NCBI RefSeq assembly: GCF_001623405.1
Contig: NZ_LUHG01000013.1
Location: 1-61,306 of the forward strand
Length of the DNA stretch: 61,306 nucleotides
From: Hydrotalea flava
GTDB lineage: Bacteria; Bacteroidota; Bacteroidia; Chitinophagales; Chitinophagaceae
Direction: 5' to 3'
Below, piece after piece: positions 54,667-61,306 of this stretch. Both the position numbers and the translations under genes were made by a program. Under the pieces are notes generated by a model that was given only the letters and a program-made list of their open reading frames with translations, was not told the DNA's origin and made no database searches. The first letter of the stretch is position 1. Every line of letters starts with the position of its first letter.

Positions 54667-55910
54667 TACATTTTCACAAACTCCACTCTTCTGTTATTGG
54701 CTCTTCCTTCAGGCGTGTCGTTGGTGTCCATAGGTTTGGTATCGCCGAAGCCTTTGGTGGTAAGGCGTGAGGCATCAATGCCCATGCTTACCAGTTGCGC
54801 TTTTACTGCATCAGCTCTTTGCTGTGACAAAGTCATGTTATGAGCCGAATTGCCCGTGTTATCGGTATGCCCGTCAATTTCATATTTAAGTGAAGGATTT
54901 TTTTGCAGTACGTTGAATATTTGGTTGATGGTACCCATGCTTTCGGGTTTGATGGTGGCTTTATCTATATCAAATAATATCCCATGGGTTACAATTTTGG
55001 CATCGGTAGTGGCTGTTTTGTAAATATCAATTCCTCCTGCAGCTATGCGAATGTTTTTGATATAGGTATCTTCATAACCGTTTAAGTTAAAAGTAACATT
55101 ATTAGGTTTTCCTGTGAGGTTGTTTACATTGATAACGCGGTACTGATCCACATACACTTTGCCCACATTCTTATTCACGGCAATCGCAATATGATGCCAG
55201 GTATTGGGCTTTTTCAATATCTCGTTTAATTCTGCAGGGTAATCGGAACTTAAAGTCCACATTACATCACCATCCTGAAACTGGATGCCCGGAGTAATGC
55301 CCTCACCACCGGAGTAATATACACGATGGCCAAAATCAATATTCATGTGATTCAGACCCCATTTCGGGTTTTTATAGTCAAATTCTACCGTAAATTGTTC
55401 AGGCATGTATTGTTGATTGGTCATGCGGGGCGTAAAGGTGATGGTAGGTCCTGCAATGGTTCGGATGACATTTTCACTATCTATATTTTGTATATCCATT
55501 TGCCCTTCAATCAGCGTAAACTGGGAAGGTATTTCACCGGCTTGTTCATCGGTGAGGTTGGATTGAAAAATAATTTTATCACCTGGTACAAAATCGTAAT
55601 TCTTATATGATTTTAACGTCGGTGCACCTAAAACACCATCCGAAGAAGCGGAAGAAGCATTATTGTCAGTCGATACATTCCTAGAATTACCATTTGAATT
55701 AAAAGTTTTGTTATCTTTTTTCAGGGCATCTTTGCTTTTGTCAATAGCTTTATCGGTGGCATCACCGACATCTTTTATTAGATGATCCTCAGCTGTTTGT
55801 TGCACTTTGTCTTTTAATTTTTTAAGCAATTGTGCCTGCGTAAGCTGACCATAGACAAGGAACATTAATATTAGCAATAAGCATTTTGACCACTGTGATA
55901 AACTTTTCAT
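54666..55910 (-). CDS. OmpA-family protein with LamG-like domain
   Basis: A 414-residue exported protein (signal peptide ending L-T-Q-A-Q). The N-terminal part is helical and charged. Residues about 110-270 resemble a LamG/concanavalin-like sandwich (F-T-V-E-F-D-Y-K-N-P, H-H-I-A-I-A-V-N-K-N). The C-terminus is an OmpA-like peptidoglycan-binding domain (Y-E-I-D-G-H-T-D-N-T-G, L-S-Q-Q-R-A-D-A-V, R-A-N-N-R-R-V-E-F). It ties the outer membrane to peptidoglycan. First gene of the exported-protein run. Confidence 0.88.
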   Translation of the reverse strand: MKSLSQWSKCLLLILMFLVYGQLTQAQLLKKLKDKVQQTAEDHLIKDVGDATDKAIDKSKDALKKDNKTFNSNGNSRNVSTDNNASSASSDGVLGAPTLKSYKNYDFVPGDKIIFQSNLTDEQAGEIPSQFTLIEGQMDIQNIDSENVIRTIAGPTITFTPRMTNQQYMPEQFTVEFDYKNPKWGLNHMNIDFGHRVYYSGGEGITPGIQFQDGDVMWTLSSDYPAELNEILKKPNTWHHIAIAVNKNVGKVYVDQYRVINVNNLTGKPNNVTFNLNGYEDTYIKNIRIAAGGIDIYKTATTDAKIVTHGILFDIDKATIKPESMGTINQIFNVLQKNPSLKYEIDGHTDNTGNSAHNMTLSQQRADAVKAQLVSMGIDASRLTTKGFGDTKPMDTNDTPEGRANNRRVEFVKM

Positions 55911-56254
55911 AACCTTTGGCTTTAAATATTTTTAGCATCACAAAAGAATCTTATTTCGGAATAAATCCCTATCGGATAAATGGATGATTTTTATCCCGCT
56001 GTCTATCCTATTTATTGTTTGGGAAATAGCTTAAGATATATTATTACTTAATAATTTATCGCTATTGGTATTTTCTATAAGGGAATATGGAAGATCTATA
56101 AAAAGAGATTTTCAAAGAAGCCTTGATATGAACCTCGTTTTTACTGTTTCGATGTAAAACCAAAAAAATTAATTTTCATAATGAGTCAAGCAGTATTAAA
56201 CTCATGATGGGCGATACCTTTTAGGTGGGTCGTTATTTGGATAAAAGTAATAAG
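55911..56254. other. Intergenic stretch between the OmpA-LamG gene and the response regulator gene
   Basis: About 340 bases that should carry the promoter of the exported-protein operon; no clear -7 box or dyad was identified. Confidence 0.4.
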
Positions 56255-56881
56255 CTATCTGTTTTTTAAGGTCTTTGCCACAGCTTCTGCTTTTGAATTT
56301 ACATGTAGCTTTTCGTAAATATGCTGAATATGGGTTCGGACCGTACTGATGCTGATAAAATATTTTTCCGCCAATTTTTTATAACTCAGTCCATCCACCA
56401 GGGAATTTAAAATTTCATTCTCTCTAGTCGTAAGCTGAAAATCTTCTTTATTAATGGCTGGCCCGTGCTGAAAAGACTGAATGACTTTTCTTGCAATACT
56501 GGCGCTTATGGGTGCTCCTCCCTGGTACAGCGAAAGGACAGCTTCTGTAATTTCTTCAGGTGAAGACTTTTTGAGCAGATAGCCTGATGCGCCTGCCTTG
56601 ATGGCTTCAAATATTTTCTCATCATCATCAAATACCGTAAACATCAAAACCTGTATTTCCGGAAAATTATCCTTGACGGTCCTTACTCCTTCGATACCTG
56701 AAATATTCGGCAAGCCAATATCCATCAGGACGATATCGGGCCTCGTCTTCCGGAATTCGCTGACAACATTCATTAAGTTAGAAAGAGAAGTGACACATCC
56801 CATTCCTTCAGTTGTTTCAAAAAGTTGGCTGAGGGATTTCCGGAGCGTATTATTATCTTCTATTATGGCTACCTTTATCAT
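56255..56881 (-). CDS. NarL/LuxR-type response regulator
   Basis: A 208-residue protein. The receiver domain has I-I-E-D-N-N, the phosphoacceptor Asp in V-L-M-D-I-G-L-P (about residue 56), T at F-T-V-F, and the Lys in L-L-K-K-S-S. The C-terminal LuxR helix-turn-helix has L-T-T-R-E-N-E-I-L and I-S-I-S-T-V-R-T-H-I-Q-H-I-Y-E-K-L. It is encoded 45 bases downstream of its probable partner kinase. Confidence 0.95.
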   Translation of the reverse strand: MIKVAIIEDNNTLRKSLSQLFETTEGMGCVTSLSNLMNVVSEFRKTRPDIVLMDIGLPNISGIEGVRTVKDNFPEIQVLMFTVFDDDEKIFEAIKAGASGYLLKKSSPEEITEAVLSLYQGGAPISASIARKVIQSFQHGPAINKEDFQLTTRENEILNSLVDGLSYKKLAEKYFISISTVRTHIQHIYEKLHVNSKAEAVAKTLKNR

Positions 56882-56926
56882 AAATTACAAATATGAGAAA
56901 AACAGCTGAATAGTAATATCATATAT

Positions 56927-59926
56927 TTATTTGATTTTTATGATAAGGGTAATTTGTGTTCCCATATTCATTGTTGACTTTATAAGAAGGTCTGCATTCA
57001 TTTCTCCGGCTCTTTTCTTCATCCCTGCCAGCCCGTTCCCCTGCGATGCCAGGTTGGTGTCAAAACCTTTTCCATTGTCCCTTATCAAAATGGTAAGCAG
57101 GGAGGCACGGTACGAAACTTGAACGTACGCTTCTGTACAACCTGAATATTTGACCATATTATTAATAGCTTCTTTCATAATAAGGTAGAGGTGCCGTCGG
57201 TACTCCATCATGACATGAACCTGTTTTATATTTTCATCTATATCAATGGTATAATTAATTCCTTTTGCCTCAAACATCCTGGCCGCAAAACTTCTTATCC
57301 TTACAAACAGACTTTCAAGCGAATCATTCCTCGGGTTAATACTCCATACAATATCGTCCATTGTATCCATCAGCGAAACAGAATTATATTTTATTTCTCT
57401 TATCATTTCTTGCCATTCATCATTTTCCCGATTGCGTAGAGCCATATCGCTTAATATAGATATGGAACTTAATGTTGAACCAATATCGTCGTGCAAATCA
57501 AGTGAAATCTTATTTCTTAATGTTTCTATTTTCATTAGTTGATTGATACGATACCTATACAATGAATAAAAGAATGTACCAATAAGACAAATTAAAAAAC
57601 TCAAAAACCACCAGGTACGCCAGAATGGAGGCTGGATACTAAATTGCAATTGCAGTATTTTCTCAGCATATACTCCATTCAAGTTGGCTCCTTTGAGTAG
57701 TAAAGTATAATCTCCCGGTGAAAGACTGGCAAACTCAACCTGCCCGATCTTGCCTACTGAATGCCATTCCTTATCCATTCCCTGTAACTGGTAAAAATAT
57801 TGGTTATTCAGAGGACTATTTAAATCTGTAACTGCCCATTTGAAAACAAGATTGTGGGTAGAATATTTAAAATTCATCCGTTCTGAAAGATTGAATACGT
57901 AAGGTTGGTTATCTGCAATGGCTTCTGTTAATTGAATTTGCGGGGCATTTTCGATAGATGCCAACATTTTTACAGGAGAAAAAGAAAACAAATATCGCGG
58001 GCTTCCAAAAACAATAGTACCGTTTTTAAGGCAAAGCAAAGTACCGTCGAGATTATTGTCGGGCAATCCATCAGCGACCGTGAAATGCCAGGAGGTTTTC
58101 TTTTTTAAATTATAGGCTATCAATCCGTCCTGAGTTGCCAGCCACAGATTCCCAGCGCTGTCAATAGTCAAAGAGGTGATAGGTTTGTCGATTTGCCTGG
58201 AGAAATCAATTATTTGGAGCCAGGGACTGTCAACATTCCACTTTAATAAAGAGGATTCTACAAACGAATAACCATATCCTTGATCATATATGATTTGCGA
58301 AATGGAAGTTTGCTGACCAAGTTGTTTGACGAAAGGTTTTGAAAACTGGTGTGTATTGCTATCATACAATACGATTCCCTCATCATAGTCACTCATCCAA
58401 ATATTTCCATGTTTATCCTCAAAAGCATCTGAAATGACCAACGGTTTGGGCACATTGTATTCCGAAATGAAATGATTAAATATTTTTTGAGGCTGCCTGC
58501 ATGCAGCATCAGTCATCCATATTCCATGCCTCCAGGGAAATAACCACCAGGTTCCCTTTGAATCTTTTAGCAGGTCGGTAATGAAATTCAAGGTATTGAA
58601 AGGATTTTTATTCTCCTTCAACCGGTGAAATCGTACAGTATGTGTGAGTACATTGACATCGGCTACTCCCTGTGAAGTGCCGCATCTGAGTGTATTGGCG
58701 CCATAGGGCTTTATCATCAGGCAGGAAACCTCTTTGGATGGTAATGAGTTTCCAATTCGGGCTGTTTCATTCAGATGCTCATCAAAGGCGGTAAGAAAAT
58801 ATTGATTGCTACCACCTACCCATATCTTATGATTCCATTCCAGCAGAGAAACCCCCTGGACTGTAATTGGATTAGAAAATGGATGATACTGTATAAAATT
58901 CCTTGAAAGCTGATAAAAGTAAATTCCTTGATTAGTACCTATCCATAGCCGGTTGTGATCAGATGTGTAAAGCACCTTGACATTAACTTCCTCAATTGGT
59001 TTCTCCGTTGAAGATATAAATTTATTTTCTCGGATATTAAACCATAACGAATTGCCACCCATCATGATACACCAGGAACTATCGTCCTGCCTGGTTTCAG
59101 CCATACTAATAATAGGGGCATTTTTACCAAATGGTAATTGATAGGTTATGACTTTCTTTGAAACGGGATCAAATTCTTTCAAGCCGTTATTCCAGGTTCC
59201 TATCCATATTTTACCGGTATGGTCTATCACAAAATTAGTAAGCAGTTTTGGATAAAACGGGTCATTGGTTTGGCTAACCTCTTGTCGGAATTGTTGTGTC
59301 TTTTCATCATAACTCCATAATCCATTGAAAGTACTTAACCATAACAGCCCTTTTTTATCAAAACTCATATGGGTGATACGATTGTTGAGCACTTTCTCAT
59401 AATTATTCCCCGGCAACGTTAGCAAAGTCATCTGCTTCTTCCCCTTTTGGTAACAGAACAATCCGGAAGAAGTAGCAGCGAAGATGTTATCATTCGGAGC
59501 AACCGCTATGTGGGTTATGATGTCATTCTTAGTTTTATCTCCTTCTGGCAAAGGAATAAGCGTGAATTTTCTGAGTACCGGATTAAAAGAGTGTAATCCA
59601 TGATTGGTACCCACGCATAACAGACCTTGGTGGTCTTCAGCGATACAATTAATACTATTATCTGTAATGGCATGAACATCGCTCGGATTCTTCTTAAATA
59701 CTGTAATAGTGGACCCATCCATAAGGTTAAGACCAGCGGAAGTGCCTATCCACATAAACCCCTTTCGATCTTGGTAAATACATTGTACATTATTATCACT
59801 CAGTCCATTTTCCTCATCTATTTTTTGCAGAGAGGGACGAAACATCACTTGCGCAGAAAGGATGCTATTGTTTAAAAAATATAGCAGTGCAATTAAAAAT
59901 ATTCTTTTTAAACCTGAGCTACACAT
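56927..59926 (-). CDS. Propeller-domain sensor histidine kinase (Reg_prop/Y_Y_Y, HisKA_3)
   Basis: A 999-residue membrane kinase. A signal peptide is followed by two-component regulator propeller repeats (D-R-K-G-F-M-W-I-G-T-S-A-G-L-N and similar) over about residues 35-690, and a Y_Y_Y domain. One transmembrane helix lies at about residue 775. HisKA_3 has the phosphorylated His in L-D-L-H-D-D-I-G-S-T-L-S. The HATPase has N-N-M-V-K-Y-S and D-N-G-K-G-F-D. It is a split version of the hybrid systems that sense oligosaccharides in Bacteroidota. With the NarL-type regulator it forms a two-component pair. Confidence 0.93.
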   Translation of the reverse strand: MCSSGLKRIFLIALLYFLNNSILSAQVMFRPSLQKIDEENGLSDNNVQCIYQDRKGFMWIGTSAGLNLMDGSTITVFKKNPSDVHAITDNSINCIAEDHQGLLCVGTNHGLHSFNPVLRKFTLIPLPEGDKTKNDIITHIAVAPNDNIFAATSSGLFCYQKGKKQMTLLTLPGNNYEKVLNNRITHMSFDKKGLLWLSTFNGLWSYDEKTQQFRQEVSQTNDPFYPKLLTNFVIDHTGKIWIGTWNNGLKEFDPVSKKVITYQLPFGKNAPIISMAETRQDDSSWCIMMGGNSLWFNIRENKFISSTEKPIEEVNVKVLYTSDHNRLWIGTNQGIYFYQLSRNFIQYHPFSNPITVQGVSLLEWNHKIWVGGSNQYFLTAFDEHLNETARIGNSLPSKEVSCLMIKPYGANTLRCGTSQGVADVNVLTHTVRFHRLKENKNPFNTLNFITDLLKDSKGTWWLFPWRHGIWMTDAACRQPQKIFNHFISEYNVPKPLVISDAFEDKHGNIWMSDYDEGIVLYDSNTHQFSKPFVKQLGQQTSISQIIYDQGYGYSFVESSLLKWNVDSPWLQIIDFSRQIDKPITSLTIDSAGNLWLATQDGLIAYNLKKKTSWHFTVADGLPDNNLDGTLLCLKNGTIVFGSPRYLFSFSPVKMLASIENAPQIQLTEAIADNQPYVFNLSERMNFKYSTHNLVFKWAVTDLNSPLNNQYFYQLQGMDKEWHSVGKIGQVEFASLSPGDYTLLLKGANLNGVYAEKILQLQFSIQPPFWRTWWFLSFLICLIGTFFYSLYRYRINQLMKIETLRNKISLDLHDDIGSTLSSISILSDMALRNRENDEWQEMIREIKYNSVSLMDTMDDIVWSINPRNDSLESLFVRIRSFAARMFEAKGINYTIDIDENIKQVHVMMEYRRHLYLIMKEAINNMVKYSGCTEAYVQVSYRASLLTILIRDNGKGFDTNLASQGNGLAGMKKRAGEMNADLLIKSTMNMGTQITLIIKIK

Positions 59927-60006
59927 ATACGATGTAGAGAGTTTAGGTTTTTAATTAACGCGAATTTGAGTCTGTTTTTCAGACAGACATTTATATTTTA
60001 TCACTA

Positions 60007-60754
60007 TTGTCCGACTAAATTTAGTGTATAAAACCTAAAAGGGCAGTTCCGGAGAACAGCCCTAATTAGTTAAGTTTGAGTTACTACGCTAAAACGTTAA
60101 CTAATGCATGAAGATAAAAAATTTGTCGGACAGCCGGTAATGTCGCAGATATTGGAAATAATACTCAGTTCTTTGATAAATAAAGCAAACAGAAAACATC
60201 AGGCTAACCGGTATTATAAGAGGTTGCCATTACGTATTCATGTTGTAAGCTTGTTATATGGTGTACTTAGTTATTGTAATGGTCTTCGTGAACTATACGA
60301 GGGATTACTGGCTTGCGAAGGCAAATTGCTACACCTGGGTTTTGATAATGCTCCTGCCCGAAGCACTTTATCAGATGCCAATACGAGGCGGAGTTACCAG
60401 GTTTTTGAAACAATCTATGAAGGATTGCTCAGGCAGTACCATAATTTTATCGCGGACAGCCGGTTGAAAGGGTTAAGTATCAGAAATTTGAAAGTAATTG
60501 ATAGTAGTACAATTCAATTGTTCAGCGAGATTTTACGTGGTGTTGGTCGTAACAAATTGGATGGAGCAAGAAAGAAGGGGGGCTTTAAGGTTCATGCAAT
60601 GATGGATGCCTTCAGTGGCGTTACAGAATTTGTACGAATGACGGAAGCCAGAGAGCATGATCGTAAATTTCTCTATCATCTGAAACTGCCTGCAGGTAGT
60701 TGGCTGGTATTTGACAAGGCCTATAGCTGTAATTGCTACTACTTAATCTGACAA
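60007..60754 (+). mobile_element. Internally deleted IS4-type element
   Basis: A TTGTCCGACTAAA end at 60007 and, read inward from the right, TTGTCAGATTAAG ending at 60754 form imperfect terminal inverted repeats. The transposase between them lacks its 3' third, so the element is about half the usual length. No obvious target duplication is visible, so the borders are tentative. Confidence 0.5.
60104..60751 (+). pseudogene. IS4-family transposase, truncated at the C-terminus
   Basis: A 215-codon frame with an N-terminal domain (Y-Y-K-R-L-P-L-R-I-H, P-A-R-S-T-L-S-D-A-N) and two catalytic Asp regions: V-I-D-S-S-T (about residue 141) and V-F-D-K-A-Y (about 205). After F-D-K-A-Y it changes to S-C-N-C-Y-Y-L-I and stops, so the third acidic residue (Glu region) is missing. 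Inactive. Confidence 0.8.
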
Positions 60755-60800
60755 CCGGTTAAATTTAGAGCAGGTTTTTTTAAGGCATATGCGATAAAAA

Positions 60801-61306
60801 TTATTGGTTAAAAGCGGTTGGGTTTTGAGCAACCGCTTTATTATTTTCATCGGTCAGAATATTCCTGGCAGGTTGCTCCTCAGCAGAGCCTGCTTCCGCT
60901 TCTTCTGACATGCTAAAGTTAGCGTCTTTTTCCAAGAGTTCATCGATACGTTTTTCTTTGGCTAAATGCACACTGTCAATAAAAGTTTGCATGGGCGTTT
61001 TGCCATAGCAGTATTTACCTGAGTGTGTCCGCTCTTCATTGTAGTGTCTTAGCCATTGGTCAAGATCCTGCTGCATTTGATCTACGGAGGTGTATATTTT
61101 TTTTCTGAACGCTACTGCATAAAATTCTTCCTGAATGGTGCGATGAAAACGTTCACAGATACCATTGGTTTGAGGGCTGCGGGCTTTCGTTTTTGAGTGT
61201 TCTATTCCTTCGATTTGAAGATACAATTCATACTCATGATACTCCGGCTTGCCACAGAATTCGGTTCCACGATCAGTTAAAATCCGCAGCAGTGGCAGTT
61301 GTTTAT
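60801..61306 (-). CDS. IS481-type transposase, 5' end beyond window
   Basis: The frame is open to the right edge. It shows L-R-I-L-T-D-R-G-T-E-F-C-G (second DDE Asp), then S-P-Q-T-N-G-I-C-E-R-F-H-R-T (catalytic Glu), then W-L-R-H-Y-N-E-E-R-T-H-S-G, K-T-P-M-Q-T-F: the C-terminal half of an integrase-core transposase. A hydrophilic tail ends F-N-Q. The final codons lie in a hairpin, AAGCGGTTG facing CAACCGCTT (60811-60837). Confidence 0.85.
   Translation of the reverse strand, partial: KQLPLLRILTDRGTEFCGKPEYHEYELYLQIEGIEHSKTKARSPQTNGICERFHRTIQEEFYAVAFRKKIYTSVDQMQQDLDQWLRHYNEERTHSGKYCYGKTPMQTFIDSVHLAKEKRIDELLEKDANFSMSEEAEAGSAEEQPARNILTDENNKAVAQNPTAFNQ

Noticed and set aside
1-61306. CRISPR arrays, rRNA or tRNA genes
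   Set aside because: No regularly spaced short repeats of CRISPR type were seen, and no tRNA- or rRNA-like stretch was noticed by eye; a tRNA could be missed without a covariance search.

Overview
The window looks like a chromosomal segment of a low-GC Bacteroidota bacterium, most likely of the Chitinophagaceae/Sphingobacteriia type (inference). The signs are: a 5' remnant of a SusC-type TonB receptor, a GH28 pectinase, secreted Gfo/Idh/MocA, DUF1080 and acetamidase proteins with Bacteroidota-style signal peptides ending in AQ, a sigma-54 factor with an acidic insert, DUF5777 and DUF4870 proteins, a Reg_prop/Y_Y_Y sensor kinase, few Shine-Dalgarno sequences, and promoter -7 boxes of the TAnnTTTG type.

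Layout. 1-2593 is the 5' part of a large secreted Ig-like (BIG2) repeat protein running off the left edge. 2771-11205 is mostly core: an RND/MMPL exporter, a CDF zinc exporter, OsmC, a PAP2-like membrane protein, rpoN, two small proteins and a DegT-type aminotransferase. 11566-15430 holds a secreted FAD oxidoreductase with a golvesin-like C-terminus, the frameshifted remnant of an SGNH hydrolase that overlaps it, a methyltransferase and an SDR protein.

15554-24460 is an accessory island. It contains two copies of an internally deleted IS3-type element, an NTF2-like lipoprotein, a DUF3024 protein, a type III restriction-modification operon in the unusual order res then mod, a 78-residue protein and a DUF4145 protein. 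The small genes are separated by long imperfect palindromes with unpaired bulges. Two of these share a 15-base motif and resemble integron attC sites or a related cassette boundary. This is the most interesting structure in the window. No integrase gene is visible here.

24865-32487 is mixed: a DsbA-like protein, a DUF2335 pseudogene behind a coupled small gene, an S10 peptidase with a clear terminator, a ParB-like protein, AlkA, an MFS transporter, and a coupled OsmC / ferredoxin-CDGSH pair. 32528-43145 looks like an eroded carbohydrate (pectin) and small-molecule catabolic region: GH28, acetamidase, SusC fragment, oxidoreductase, DinB, sugar porter, alpha/beta hydrolase, a B1-type metallo-beta-lactamase-like protein and an M20 amidohydrolase.

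43753-46072 is a compact four-gene operon (OB-fold anchor, one-heme cytochrome lipoprotein, YceI, DUF5777 beta-barrel) that may be an undescribed envelope electron-transfer or lipid-binding module. 46073-50761 is decayed DNA: transposase remnants, an outer-membrane protein with an amber stop, a DUF1080 protein, a ~290-bp tandem repeat array, and the 3' end of an M1 aminopeptidase gene. 50777-59926 holds DUF4870, four secreted/OmpA proteins in one co-oriented block, and a two-component system (NarL-type regulator and propeller sensor kinase) that may control them. The right edge has a deleted IS4-type element and a partial IS481-type transposase.
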